Origin: Mariniblastus sp.
GTDB lineage: Bacteria; Planctomycetota; Planctomycetia; Pirellulales; Pirellulaceae
Length of the DNA stretch: 64,000 bases
Reading direction: 5' to 3'
Assembly: GCA_011523945.1 (NCBI GenBank)
Contig: WTFU01000044.1
Coordinates: 1-64,000 of the forward strand
The notes under the pieces were generated by a model. That model was not told where the DNA came from. It did no database searches and was given only the letters and a program-made list of their open reading frames with translations. Shown here in pieces: positions 26,484 through 36,039 of this stretch. The stretch's first letter is position 1, and each line of letters starts with the position of its first letter. The translations under genes were made by a program, and so were the position numbers.

Positions 26484-26549
26484 ACAAAACCACCAACCGC
26501 TTTCTTAAAAGACTCGTTTCCTCCACACGGCCCCGTTCAAAAAACTTCA

Positions 26550-27488
26550 ATGAAATTAATTCGCAGTCTTACCGAATTCCCTGAATCGCTCCGCGGTGGT
26601 GCGTTGACGATCGGGAATTTCGACGGTGTTCATCGGGGACATCAGGTGATCATTGATCAATTAAAGCAATTTGCCTCTCGGGATGGAGGAACGGCCATTG
26701 TATTTACGTTCGACCCGCATCCGGTTCGAATCCTTCGGCCTGACCAGACCCCACCGCCGCTGACCTGGACCAATCGGAAGGCAGATCTTCTGGCTGACCT
26801 GGGGGTTGATGCCGTCATCGCCTACCCCACAGACCGAGCGCTGTTGGAGCTAAACTATCGGGAATTTTTCAATCAAATTGTGGTGGAAAAACTGTCCGCC
26901 AAAGCGATGGTGGAAGGACCCAATTTTTACTTCGGCCGAGGCCGCGAAGGAACCGTCGATCGGCTTAGTGAATTGTGCCAGGAATCATCCATAGAACTCC
27001 AAATTGTAGAACCCAAACTTGAGAATTCAGAATCGTTTATCTCGAGCAGTCGAATTCGTGAGCTTATCCGCTTTGGAGATGTGGACCAAGCGAGACAGCT
27101 TCTAACACGCCCCTATCGAATTCGAGGCATGGTGACTCATGGGGCGGCAAGAGGTACAAAAATTGGATTCCCAACAGCCAATCTGGATGCCATCGACACC
27201 CTAATTCCCGCAAATGGCGTTTATGCGGGCAGAACTTATGTCGATGGAAGATCCCACTGGTCGGCGATTCATGTTGGCCCCAACCCAACCTTCAGTGAGC
27301 ACATACCTAAAGTCGAATCCCATCTACTTGATTTTGGGGGTTCCATTTATGGTGAAGCGATCGAGGTTGATTTTATTAGTCGTCTGCGGGATATTCGGCA
27401 ATTTGAAACCCAGCGACAACTCACCGACCAATTAGACTTAGACGTGCAATCCACGCGGGCCATCGCAAGGCGATATTCTGATCTTTAA
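26550..27488 (+). CDS. ribF: Bifunctional riboflavin kinase/FAD synthetase
   Basis: 312 residues. The N-terminal FMN adenylyltransferase domain shows LTIGNFDGVHRGHQVII (nucleotidyltransferase HxGH-like motif) and IVFTFDPHPVRILRP. EGPNFYFGRGREGT and ISSSRIRELI complete it. The C-terminal flavokinase domain carries RIRGMVTHGAARGTKIGFPTAN, NGVYAG and the catalytic ESHLLDF glutamate block. It turns riboflavin into FMN and then FAD. It lies 66 bases after the kinase gene and 55 before the nrnA-like gene, an old neighbourhood (rpsO, ribF, nrnA, pnp) kept here in altered order. Confidence 0.95.
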   Translation: MKLIRSLTEFPESLRGGALTIGNFDGVHRGHQVIIDQLKQFASRDGGTAIVFTFDPHPVRILRPDQTPPPLTWTNRKADLLADLGVDAVIAYPTDRALLELNYREFFNQIVVEKLSAKAMVEGPNFYFGRGREGTVDRLSELCQESSIELQIVEPKLENSESFISSSRIRELIRFGDVDQARQLLTRPYRIRGMVTHGAARGTKIGFPTANLDAIDTLIPANGVYAGRTYVDGRSHWSAIHVGPNPTFSEHIPKVESHLLDFGGSIYGEAIEVDFISRLRDIRQFETQRQLTDQLDLDVQSTRAIARRYSDL

Positions 27489-27543
27489 TTTGACTGGTAT
27501 GCCCAGTCGATCTCCCGCACCAAAAAACAAGTAGTGAAAGTAA

Positions 27544-28548
27544 ATGAAAATGAATGTCGACTGGCCTCGATTCCGTGAAGTTATTAATTCGGCGAGCAAC
27601 ATTGTATTAACCAGCCACATTCGCCCTGACTGCGACGCGCTTGGGAGTTGCCTTGGCATGGCAGGCATTCTCGAAGCTTTGGGGAAACAGGTTCGTATTG
27701 TTTGCGGCCAAACGGTACCTGAAAATTTAAAATTCATGGATCCCCAAAATAGAATTTTCTGTATTGACCAAGACATCGAAGCGAAAGATTTTGAAGATGC
27801 GGACCTTCACATCATTCTCGACACTAGCGCGTGGATTCAACTTGGCCCGATGGCAGATGTCATCAGGAATTCTACTTATAAAAAAATCATCTTTGACCAT
27901 CACGTTGGCGAAGACGACATCGATGCAGAACTATTTAAGAATACCACAGCCGAAGCAGTCGGGCGCATGTGCGTGGACGCGGCCGAGTGCCTTGGCGTAC
28001 CGTTGACTCCGGCAATTTCAACTCCGCTTTTCGCAGCCCTTGCAACCGATACTGGTTGGTTCCGCTTTAACTCAGTCAAAGAAATCACTTATGAAACGGC
28101 CGCCAAACTTCTTGCCGGCGGCGCAGTTCCTGCCGACATTTACCGCGACCTTTATGAAAGAGAGACGGCAGGTAGAGTGCGTCTACGGGGAACTGTCCTC
28201 GCAAGAATTAAAACCGAGCTAGGTGGCAAACTTGCCCATACTTTCATCCTCTCAGACGATTACGAAAAAACCGGAGCTCAACCAACAGACACCGAAGACT
28301 TAATCAATCTCGCACTTGAAATTGACGGAACTGTATTCGCAGTCATCATCGTCGGGCAACTATCCGGTGGCTATAAAATGAGTTTCCGAAGCCGTTGTGG
28401 TTCAGCCGCCAATGTTGTCGCCAAAGAGTTTGGGGGAGGCGGACATAAAGCTGCCGCAGGTGCATTTATTGACTGCAACGATTTTGAGGAAGTGCAATCG
28501 CAAGTTCTGGATCACGTCCGTTCCGTTTTAAAGGCTGAGTTTGAATAG
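27544..28548 (+). CDS. DHH/DHHA1 phosphoesterase, NrnA-like oligoribonuclease/pAp phosphatase
   Basis: 334 residues. The first DHH-family motif is HIRPDCDALGSCLGMA, the second is HIILDTSAWIQLG, the eponymous DHH is in IIFDHHVGEDD, and the fourth block includes ATDTGWFRF. The C-terminal DHHA1 domain ends GGGHKAAAGAFID, the RNA-binding glycine motif. NrnA members degrade 2-5-mer RNA and remove the 3' phosphate of pAp. Such enzymes finish the RNA decay begun by PNPase, encoded nearby. The product is cytoplasmic. Confidence 0.9.
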   Translation: MKMNVDWPRFREVINSASNIVLTSHIRPDCDALGSCLGMAGILEALGKQVRIVCGQTVPENLKFMDPQNRIFCIDQDIEAKDFEDADLHIILDTSAWIQLGPMADVIRNSTYKKIIFDHHVGEDDIDAELFKNTTAEAVGRMCVDAAECLGVPLTPAISTPLFAALATDTGWFRFNSVKEITYETAAKLLAGGAVPADIYRDLYERETAGRVRLRGTVLARIKTELGGKLAHTFILSDDYEKTGAQPTDTEDLINLALEIDGTVFAVIIVGQLSGGYKMSFRSRCGSAANVVAKEFGGGGHKAAAGAFIDCNDFEEVQSQVLDHVRSVLKAEFE

Positions 28549-28575
28549 ATTATCGTTTGGATTAGATTATCGTTT
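28546..28575 (+). repeat. Short direct repeat over the nrnA-like stop codon
   Basis: TAGATTATCGTTT occurs at 28546-28558 and again at 28563-28575, with four bases between. The first copy contains the stop codon. It may be a small duplication; no function is evident. Confidence 0.7.
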
Positions 28576-28714
28576 AACTAATTGACTATTATTCCCGCTT
28601 GGAAACACGCATTTTGGGGATAATGAAAAAAAATTATTTTTTCACTAATCCTTTCCGCTCCAACTTGCACTCACCGGTAACAATCCAGCGGTCCCCTTTA
28701 TCAGGCGTTGTCAA

Positions 28715-29269
28715 TTGAGTGCAGACCCAAGCATTCGGCTTTGGAAATCCGCCCGCGATGGTGATCGCGAATCTCTGGAGTTACTGTTGCGCAAACATCA
28801 AGATTTAGTCTATCGTTTTTGCAGGGCCAAAATGCCCAGTGATAGCCGCGCTCTTGATGCAACCCAGGAAACTGCCATGAGAATGATCAACAGCATTGCC
28901 AGCTTTCGGGGCAGCGGAAAATTTTCCACCTGGCTACTTGGAATTGCCAACAATGTCTGCCGTGAATTTCAGCGACAGGATAAAAACTGGAACCAAGCCT
29001 CAGAAAAATCCTCAGGTCAGCCTGGGTTCACTGAGTCAACACCCCCGACCGAAGTGTCTAAAAATCTCGAACTAGAAGAGCTTCGACACCGGATCGATTC
29101 ACTCCCCGAGCGACAACGAACAGCGATTATTCTTCGTTACTTTGAATCGTTACCCCTAAAAGAAATTGCTCAGGTCATGGAGATTTCATTAGGCACAGTA
29201 AAAGCAACATTGAGCCAGGCAACTAAAAAATTACAACAAAAATTTCCGGAAGGAGATTTTCGCAAATGA
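28715..29269 (+). CDS. ECF sigma factor (first of two)
   Basis: 184 residues. Sigma region 2 (about 15-90) includes HQDLVYRFCRAKM, DATQETAMRMINSIASF and the -10 recognition stretch KFSTWLLGIANNVCREF. Region 4 (about 120-178) has LPERQRTAIILRYFESL, LKEIAQVMEISLGTVKATL and SQATKKL, a standard helix-turn-helix for the -35 element. The start is a TTG at 28715. The stop overlaps the next ATG by four bases (ATGA), so it is translationally coupled with the membrane protein that follows. This gene probably controls the 28.7-33.8 kb cluster, as ECF factors often direct their own operon. Confidence 0.92.
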   Translation: MSADPSIRLWKSARDGDRESLELLLRKHQDLVYRFCRAKMPSDSRALDATQETAMRMINSIASFRGSGKFSTWLLGIANNVCREFQRQDKNWNQASEKSSGQPGFTESTPPTEVSKNLELEELRHRIDSLPERQRTAIILRYFESLPLKEIAQVMEISLGTVKATLSQATKKLQQKFPEGDFRK

Positions 29270-29907
29270 AACCAATTGAAAGCGAGATTAGACGACTCAA
29301 AGAACGTTATTTAGAAAGCGAATACCCCGGAGATCTCTCAGATATTTTGGGGCCTCGCGAGCCTCTTAGCTCGCCATTGCAAGTCTCCCCGATTCATGAA
29401 AAAAACCTCCACTACCTCCCACTCATTCGCTGGAGTCTCGTTGCCACCATCCTCTTGGGTTTAACATTCGGTCTGATCTGGGCGATCTCCCCGTCAAAGA
29501 CGGCCACCCTTAAACCCATTTTACTCTCAAAAAAATCTGACTCGAAATCACAGACTCTGCCGCGTTCCTCATTGTGGCTGAGTGGTCAAACCAAAAAAGT
29601 TTTTCAAAAAGACCACGCCATCAAAAATGCGTTCCTGAAGTCCACCTCGCTCGCCAAAACACAAACACGCCTAACAAAATCCTCACAGGCGCCTCTGATG
29701 ATAAGCCGTCGTCTATTTGAAAAAAAACCTAGACCAGCCAGCTCTCCGCCGAGCTTTTGGCGAAGACCTAGCCGATGGGGGGCCATTTCTAATTCCAAGT
29801 CTCCCCCAAATGGCAATGGCGCAAAAAGAGATACACAACCTAAAGGTTCTAATTTTATCCCTCAGCAAAATAAGCTGACTCCCACGTACCCGTCCAGGAG
29901 ATCCTAA
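29266..29907 (+). CDS. Single-pass membrane protein, possible anti-sigma factor
   Basis: 213 residues. A cytoplasmic N-terminal part of about 50 residues (IESEIRRLKERYLESEYPG) is followed by one membrane segment (about 55-75: WSLVATILLGLTFGLIWAI). The periplasmic part is strongly basic and Ser/Pro/Lys-rich and contains no fold I can name. The four-base overlap with the sigma gene and the topology (helical cytoplasmic head, one TM, outside tail) are what is expected of an ECF anti-sigma factor. No HxxxCxxC zinc motif is present, so this rests on context. The basic tail may contact the acidic protein encoded next. Confidence 0.7.
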   Translation: MKPIESEIRRLKERYLESEYPGDLSDILGPREPLSSPLQVSPIHEKNLHYLPLIRWSLVATILLGLTFGLIWAISPSKTATLKPILLSKKSDSKSQTLPRSSLWLSGQTKKVFQKDHAIKNAFLKSTSLAKTQTRLTKSSQAPLMISRRLFEKKPRPASSPPSFWRRPSRWGAISNSKSPPNGNGAKRDTQPKGSNFIPQQNKLTPTYPSRRS

Positions 29908-30450
29908 ATGCGTATTAACAATCCAATGCTAACCATCCTAACTTGCCTCACACTGTGTGCGATGCTGATCCTCACCAACCAGCTTTTAAACACTCAAGTT
30001 GCCACGGCTGACGGTATACCAGCAACCTCTCTCCAGGAAGGGCGATTTAATCCGATTCAGGAGGATGAGGATCGAGAGTACGATGAAGAAGATGAAGAAG
30101 AGCACGAGGAAGAGGAGCATGACGACTACGAACACGATGTAGAGGATTTTTATGAAGATCGTGAAAACGAGCGTGGTGAAATCGAAACAACACTGGGGCG
30201 ACTTGAAGTTATTCGCCAATTAGCTGAAATTGCAGAGAACGAAACAGCCACCGCTGCCTATGCTTTGATGCAAATGGAAGAAATAGTTGATGATGAAGAG
30301 GAAGCTATCGAAGTGTTAAATCACTTGCTTGACACCGACCCAGCAAAGCCAATCAAAAACTTGATTCGAATGAAGCTTGCTGAACTGCACATTTGGTCTG
30401 ATCAAACGGAAGAAGCTACAGAAGTTCTAGCTGAGCTAATCAAAGACTAG
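29908..30450 (+). CDS. Secreted highly acidic protein with a helical C-terminus
   Basis: 180 residues starting directly after the stop of the preceding gene. A signal peptide (MLTILTCLTLCAMLILTNQ) ends near residue 35. Residues about 50-90 are almost entirely Asp/Glu with His and Tyr. The last 90 residues form amphipathic helices with a TPR-like spacing (ATAAYALMQMEEIVDDEEEA, then LAELHIWSDQTEEA). An acidic His/Asp/Glu stretch could bind metal ions or the basic tail of the neighbouring membrane protein. Unknown family. Zero-base spacing implies one operon with the sigma factor. Confidence 0.75.
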   Translation: MRINNPMLTILTCLTLCAMLILTNQLLNTQVATADGIPATSLQEGRFNPIQEDEDREYDEEDEEEHEEEEHDDYEHDVEDFYEDRENERGEIETTLGRLEVIRQLAEIAENETATAAYALMQMEEIVDDEEEAIEVLNHLLDTDPAKPIKNLIRMKLAELHIWSDQTEEATEVLAELIKD

Positions 30451-30471
30451 CCAAAAAGCATTGGGCAAGGC

Positions 30472-32421
30472 ATGAGAACAATATTAACCGAACAAGCAAG
30501 ATGTCAACGATGGCAATTTCTTTCCCTTAAGATGCTGTTAGCCAGCCTCTTGCTTGCTTGGTTGTTGTTTTCTGAAACCAATAAGGCCTTATCGCAAACC
30601 AAAAACAATTTCGGACTTAACCTCGTAAAAACAACGTGCCTCGACTGTCATTCTGGCGCTAACTCGGAAGGTGAATTAGATTTATCGGTGATTCTCCAAC
30701 ATCGCCCGCTAGTCGAAAACCTAACAGTTTGGAGGAACATTGCGCAGCGAATTCAACTCGGCGATATGCCACCACCTGACGAAGTGGTTTTAGAGGCTGC
30801 CGAAAAACAGAAATTTGAAAACTGGTTTCAAGCTTCAATTGAGCACTTCGATTACAATTCCGTAACCCAGCCCGGCTATACGCCGCCCCGCCGACTGACC
30901 CATTCGGAATACCGTCACACGATCCGTGACTTGATTGGCGTCGACCTCGCAGATACCGCAAAGTTCCCTCAAGATTTAAGTGGTAACAGCGGATTTAAAA
31001 ACAGCGCCAACACGCTGTTTTTACAGGTCAGCCTTTTCGAAAAATATTCACAGTCGGCAGAGGCAATCATGGCGACCGTGTTTGCTGAGAATGCCTCACC
31101 GCTAATGGAGCTTGCAAAAGCTCAAATCCTTAAACCAGGCGAAACGCATAAGAATACAAAAGACCGGGCCACAGCCGTTCTAACGGCATTCTCTAGACGA
31201 GCGTTTCGGCGGCCAGCGACAACGGAAGAAATTAGCGGACTTCAGCAAATCTTTCTCGATGAATTCTCTAATTCCCAACAGTTCGAACCGGCAATACAAA
31301 AAACGCTAACCGCTGTTCTTGTGATGCCTCAATTCTTATTAAAAATTGAATCAACGCCGAAAGGTTCGAGCCCGGAACGGATCAATGAATTTGACCTAGC
31401 GTCACGGCTATCTTACTTTCTCTGGGCAAGCATGCCGGATGAAGAACTATTTCAACTAGCTGAACAAGGCAGCCTTTCTGATCACCAGATTTTGCAATCG
31501 CAAATAGATCGCATGCTAAAAAACCGAAGGGCAAAAACACTCGGCTATATTTTTGGTGGGCAGTGGCTGGGATTCGAGGATGTCGGAATTCGTCGCCGAC
31601 AGGATCCAATTGACAATCCATGGTGTACCGAGTCGCTAATGACAGCAATGCGGGCTGAATCGGCACTCTTTTTGCATTCACTGATTCGTAACGACCGACC
31701 GCTCTCAGAGCTGATCAATGCCCGCTACACGTTTCTAAACGAAGAACTCGCGAATCACTACCGAATTCGCGGCATCACTGGCGAGACAATGAGAAAAGTA
31801 AATCTAAAGACACAACTGCGTGGTGGAATTTTGACGCAGGCCAGCGTTTTGTCTATTACGGCATTTCCAGACCGCACCAGTCCCGTCGTCCGCGGGCACT
31901 GGGTGCTCGATACAATTCTGGGTACCCCTCCTCCTGAGCCCCCTCCCAATGTAAGCGAAATTTCAGAAGAGGTTCTCGAGCGGAACGACTTATCTTTCCG
32001 AGAGAAAGTCCAACAGCACAGCAATAACATCAATTGCAGCTCCTGCCATCAGGAAATGGATCCCATCGGATTCAGTTTGGAAAACTATGACAATTTTGGC
32101 AGGTATCGCACTCGCCAATTTGGGATGAAAATTGACGCGCGTGGTGAATTGCCCGATGGCACTCAATTCGAAGGTTCGCAACAACTAAAAAACATTCTTG
32201 TTTCCCAACGATTGCCAGATCTCACTCGTCAAGTCACGGAAAAGATGCTGACCTATGCTCTCGGTCGCCAATTAGAATACTACGATGAGCAGACGATTCG
32301 AACCATCGTTAAGAAGACAACTGAGAGTGACTATCGTTTTCAAACACTAATCAAAAATGTCATCAATAGCCAACCTTTCCTATACCGGAAACTGCCGAAA
32401 GAAGCATCGGATGAATATTAG
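30472..32421 (+). CDS. Planctomycete DUF1592-type multi-domain cytochrome c protein
   Basis: 649 residues. A signal segment (about 20-42) precedes a cytochrome-like domain with CLDCH (Cys56-His60) and MPPPDE, the usual Met-containing loop. The order then follows the DUF1587 (PRRLTHSEYRHTIRDLIGVD), DUF1592 (NEFDLASRLSYFLWASMPDEE), DUF1588 (RTSPVVRGHWVLDTILGTPP) and DUF1585 (MLTYALGRQLEYYDEQ) architecture. A second CSSCH sits in the DUF1588 block, followed by MDPIGFSLENYDNFGRYR. Biochemical role is unknown; the family nearly always pairs with DUF1552, as here. The reading frame overlaps the next gene by 11 bases. Confidence 0.92.
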   Translation: MRTILTEQARCQRWQFLSLKMLLASLLLAWLLFSETNKALSQTKNNFGLNLVKTTCLDCHSGANSEGELDLSVILQHRPLVENLTVWRNIAQRIQLGDMPPPDEVVLEAAEKQKFENWFQASIEHFDYNSVTQPGYTPPRRLTHSEYRHTIRDLIGVDLADTAKFPQDLSGNSGFKNSANTLFLQVSLFEKYSQSAEAIMATVFAENASPLMELAKAQILKPGETHKNTKDRATAVLTAFSRRAFRRPATTEEISGLQQIFLDEFSNSQQFEPAIQKTLTAVLVMPQFLLKIESTPKGSSPERINEFDLASRLSYFLWASMPDEELFQLAEQGSLSDHQILQSQIDRMLKNRRAKTLGYIFGGQWLGFEDVGIRRRQDPIDNPWCTESLMTAMRAESALFLHSLIRNDRPLSELINARYTFLNEELANHYRIRGITGETMRKVNLKTQLRGGILTQASVLSITAFPDRTSPVVRGHWVLDTILGTPPPEPPPNVSEISEEVLERNDLSFREKVQQHSNNINCSSCHQEMDPIGFSLENYDNFGRYRTRQFGMKIDARGELPDGTQFEGSQQLKNILVSQRLPDLTRQVTEKMLTYALGRQLEYYDEQTIRTIVKKTTESDYRFQTLIKNVINSQPFLYRKLPKEASDEY

Positions 32422-33778
32422 AACCCGTCGCATCTCCCGCCGAACTGTCTTGCGTGGCGCAGGTGCAGCAATATCGCTTCCGTTACTGGACATTATGGGA
32501 ACACCAGTTTCGGCGAAAACAGGTAACCAAAAACTTAAAACGACCGAAAACACTAATCGCATCGCCTACCTCTATTTTCCCAACGGAGTCGCGAGAGGAT
32601 CCTGGGAACCCGAAAAAGTAGCAGATGACGGCTCGATTGAAAAACTCAACCGCTGGATGCAACCTCTCGAAAAGGTCAAGGAACATTTAATCGTAACCTC
32701 GAATCTTTGGACACCACGCGGTAACGGGCACGGTGCCGGCACAGCGACTTGGCTGACCGATGGAGGTTACGATGGCAGGAAAATAGAAGTTAACGGCATG
32801 TCAGTTGATCAAATCGTCGCCGATAAAATTGGAGAACAGACCTTATTACCTTCACTTGAATTATCAATCAAAGGCGAAGGCTACTTCACCGGCAATCTTC
32901 CCCGTAATTCAATTTCTTGGCTTAATAGAAGAACACCTCTTTCTCGAGAAACTGAACCTCGCTCCGTTTTTGATCGGATGTTCCGAACCGGCGACGGGAT
33001 TGGTATCGATCAAAGTGTCGTCGATATGGTGATCGAAAATGCAAAATCGCTTCAACGTTCTGGCAGCCGTGCCGATCGGCGTAAAATTGATGAATACCTC
33101 CAATCCATTCGAAGTATTGAAAAACGACTTGCCTTTGCCGATGCACGCGTCCAGCAAGCGCTCAACCGCGATGAATTAACAGATACTCTGACGCGACCGG
33201 AACCCGGAATTCCAACCAATCACTTTGAATATGTCCGCTTGATGATCGATATGATGGTACTTGCATTCTGGGCCGATGCGACACGTGTCTGTACTTTCAT
33301 GATGGACCATGGCCAGAGCAATCGCTATTTCGATTTTATCCCAGAGTGCAAAGGTACGTGGCATGCACTTTCTCATTATCGAGACATTTCAGGTCGTACC
33401 GAAGACGATGATGGGAAAATCTCGTGGGACACCGTAGAATCGAAACGCAACATGTATAACCGGGTCACTCAGTGGCATCACGAACAATTCGCTTATCTAA
33501 TTGGCCGACTAAACGACCTCCGCGAACCCACCGGAGAGACGTTACTTCAGAACACCGCGATCTGCTACGGCTCAAGTTTATCCGATGGCCATGCCCACGG
33601 CGAACGGGATCTTCCCTTGATTATTGCGGGGGGCGGAGGTGGAGCATTCAAAGGTGGGCGGTATTTAAAATATCGACGCCCCACATCCATGTCCAAACTT
33701 CATTTGACTCTGATGGAAACCATGGGGGTTAAATTAAACGAATTTGGCGGAGAGGGATTACCGTTGCAACTCAGCTAA
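32411..33778 (+). CDS. DUF1552 protein with a twin-arginine signal
   Basis: 455 residues from the ATG at 32411. The N-terminus TRRISRRTVLRGAGAAISLP is a classic Tat signal (SRRTVLRG with hydrophobic core and Ala-x-Ala cut). The mature part contains the DUF1552 blocks RIAYLYFPNGVARGSWEPE, LEKVKEHLIVTSNLW, GHGAGTATWLT, LMIDMMVLAFWADATRVCT and GSSLSDGHAHGERDLPLII. The fold is related to alkaline phosphatase/DUF1501-type hydrolases, but the activity is undescribed. Overlap with the DUF1592 gene means coupled translation. Export should need the TatC at 10374. Confidence 0.93.
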   Translation: MNIRTRRISRRTVLRGAGAAISLPLLDIMGTPVSAKTGNQKLKTTENTNRIAYLYFPNGVARGSWEPEKVADDGSIEKLNRWMQPLEKVKEHLIVTSNLWTPRGNGHGAGTATWLTDGGYDGRKIEVNGMSVDQIVADKIGEQTLLPSLELSIKGEGYFTGNLPRNSISWLNRRTPLSRETEPRSVFDRMFRTGDGIGIDQSVVDMVIENAKSLQRSGSRADRRKIDEYLQSIRSIEKRLAFADARVQQALNRDELTDTLTRPEPGIPTNHFEYVRLMIDMMVLAFWADATRVCTFMMDHGQSNRYFDFIPECKGTWHALSHYRDISGRTEDDDGKISWDTVESKRNMYNRVTQWHHEQFAYLIGRLNDLREPTGETLLQNTAICYGSSLSDGHAHGERDLPLIIAGGGGGAFKGGRYLKYRRPTSMSKLHLTLMETMGVKLNEFGGEGLPLQLS

Positions 33779-33918
33779 TTGGCCGCTCCCTGCGAAATGG
33801 TAGGATCCACCTGAATCACAGTCTGCAACGGGGCGATAAACGAAGTTGTCGATTCGACCATTATAACGGTTCATCTGATACAATAGAGGTTTCGTCGCCA
33901 CTCCGATCAGAATCATAA

Positions 33919-34863
33919 ATGAACCACGCGATCCGCTGCACCGATTTAGTCAAAACTTACCCGGGAAAACCTCCTGTTGAGGCGGTTCGAGGGATTAATT
34001 TTTCAGTCGAGGTGGGAGAATGCTACGGCGTTCTCGGTCCAAACGGGGCTGGAAAAACGACGACGATTGAAATTCTTGAAGGCTTACTTACTGCGACTTC
34101 GGGAACCGCAGAAGTCCTTTCGATGAATTGGAAAAACAACGCGACGGCCATTCGTGAGCGGATCGGTGTTTCCCTGCAGGAAACACAGCTTAGTGAGCGG
34201 TTGAGTGTAGGTGAGACACTCTCACTTTTTCGCAGTTTTTATCATTCCGGCATTTCACCTAAACAGGCGATGGCAAGAGTCTCTCTTCAAGAAAAAGAGA
34301 GAGCTTGGATCAAAACACTTTCCGGCGGGCAGAAACAGCGTCTCGCCGTTGCTACGGCGCTCGTCGGTGACCCCGAGTTGATTTTCCTTGACGAGCCGAC
34401 AACGGGCTTGGATCCTGCCAGCAGAAGGGAACTCTGGGAGATCATTGAAAATTTCAAAGCTGATGGGAAGACAGTTTTAATCACCACCCATTACATGGAA
34501 GAAGCGGAACGATTGTGCGATCGAGTTGCAATTTTTGATTCCGGTAAAATCATTGCGGAGGGAACACCCCAAGAGTTAATTCGATCCATCGGCGCCGAGC
34601 ACGTTATTGAATTTTCAATCGAACAAGAAAACATTACGCTCGATCGTTCATTGCTCCAATCATTACCAACGGTAGAGCAAGTGGATCTCGAGCAGTCAAA
34701 GTATCACATTACCGCATCGGAACCTCACATTGTTTTACCCGCCCTGATTAGCTGCCTTGCAGAACAACAAATTTCTCTCGCCAGCTTATCAACGCGACAT
34801 GCGAGTCTCGAAGATGTTTTTGTAAGCTTGACCGGACGGCATCTCATTCAACGCGACGACTGA
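33919..34863 (+). CDS. ABC-2 type transporter ATP-binding protein
   Basis: 314 residues. Walker A is GPNGAGKTT, the Q-loop region is VSLQETQLSERLSV, the signature is LSGGQKQRLAVATAL, Walker B is LIFLDEPTTGLDPASRREL, and the H-loop is ITTHYMEEAERL. The C-terminal ~90 residues are the accessory domain common to DrrA/CcmA-type exporters. The partner permease is 111 bases downstream. Such systems export lipids, drugs or polysaccharides; the substrate is not evident. Confidence 0.93.
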   Translation: MNHAIRCTDLVKTYPGKPPVEAVRGINFSVEVGECYGVLGPNGAGKTTTIEILEGLLTATSGTAEVLSMNWKNNATAIRERIGVSLQETQLSERLSVGETLSLFRSFYHSGISPKQAMARVSLQEKERAWIKTLSGGQKQRLAVATALVGDPELIFLDEPTTGLDPASRRELWEIIENFKADGKTVLITTHYMEEAERLCDRVAIFDSGKIIAEGTPQELIRSIGAEHVIEFSIEQENITLDRSLLQSLPTVEQVDLEQSKYHITASEPHIVLPALISCLAEQQISLASLSTRHASLEDVFVSLTGRHLIQRDD

Positions 34864-34974
34864 ATTCTTGATGGAAAAACATTAACTCTTGCTACTTATT
34901 AATTCTGAGTTGGCAAATATTCAGATTCGAATAATCAAGAAAAGCCTTTTTAAAACAACGACTGAAAACCGCAC

Positions 34975-36024
34975 ATGAAGTTCTCACATCCAATCCTTGC
35001 AATTACTACCGCCCGGTTACGCGAGTTTGTGCGCCGTCCGGAAGCGGTGTTTTGGGTTTACTTCTTTCCCATTCTAATGGTCGTTGTACTCGGCGTTGCT
35101 TTTCGAAATAAACCGGTCGAAGTTTTCCAGGTTGACATAATTTCAGGGCCAGAGTCAGATAGAATTTCCGGCTGGCTTGAAATTGATCAGCAACTGCAAC
35201 CCACAATCGTCTCTCGGAACGAGGCTATTGAGCGCCTGCGATTAAGTAAGACGACACTAATGATCACCGCCATCAATGGACAAGTTGGCAACATTGAGTA
35301 TCAATATGACCCCGTTCGACCGGGCAGTGTAGCAGCAAGAAATATCGTTGACCGGAGACTGCAAACCGAGTTGGGGCGGGAAGACGTGATTGAATCCAAC
35401 GATGTTACGTATAGTGGACCGGGAAACAGCTACGTCGATTTCCTCGTGCCGGGCTTGCTGGCAATGGGACTAATGGGAGGGGGACTCTGGGGAGTCGGAT
35501 ATGCAATCGTTGATATGCGAATTCGAAAGCTCCTAAAACGATTGATGGCAACCCCCATGCGAAGGACCCATTTCCTGATTGCCATGATGACAAGCCGACT
35601 GGTATTTATGATACCTCAAATCATTCTTCTAATCGTTTTTTCGTATTTCTTATTTGGTGTCGAGGTCCATGGAAACTGGCTCTCGATATTACTGATCATT
35701 ATTCTTGGTGCCATTGAGTTTGCTGCAATTGGATTGCTCGTGGCCTCTCGAGCAAACACGATGGAGACCGCATCAGGCCTCATGAATCTCGTCATGTTAC
35801 CAATGTGGACACTCAGTGGAATTTTCTTTTCGTATGAGCGTTTCCCTGAGATCGTCCAACCAATCATCAAACTGCTACCGTTGACTCCCGTAATCGATGC
35901 CCTGCGGGCGCTCATGATGGATGGCAAGCCAATTGCTTCGCTAACAAGCGAGATCGCAGTCATCGGAATATGGAGCGTCATCCCATTTGTGATCGCACTT
36001 ACTATCTTTCGCTGGAATGACTAG
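34975..36024 (+). CDS. ABC-2 type transporter permease
   Basis: 349 residues. TM1 lies at about 24-43 (VFWVYFFPILMVVVLGVAF), a large extracytoplasmic domain at about 45-160 (NPVEVFQV-like start, beta-rich), then five membrane segments from about residue 160 (FLVPGLLAMGLMGGGLWGVG) to the C-terminus. Between TM2 and TM3, KLLKRLMATPMRRTHFL is the cytoplasmic coupling helix of ABC-2 permeases. This is the YhgE/LinearmycinN-type layout, acting as a dimer with the ATPase upstream. Confidence 0.9.
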   Translation: MKFSHPILAITTARLREFVRRPEAVFWVYFFPILMVVVLGVAFRNKPVEVFQVDIISGPESDRISGWLEIDQQLQPTIVSRNEAIERLRLSKTTLMITAINGQVGNIEYQYDPVRPGSVAARNIVDRRLQTELGREDVIESNDVTYSGPGNSYVDFLVPGLLAMGLMGGGLWGVGYAIVDMRIRKLLKRLMATPMRRTHFLIAMMTSRLVFMIPQIILLIVFSYFLFGVEVHGNWLSILLIIILGAIEFAAIGLLVASRANTMETASGLMNLVMLPMWTLSGIFFSYERFPEIVQPIIKLLPLTPVIDALRALMMDGKPIASLTSEIAVIGIWSVIPFVIALTIFRWND

Positions 36025-36039
36025 GGGCAGAATACTGAC

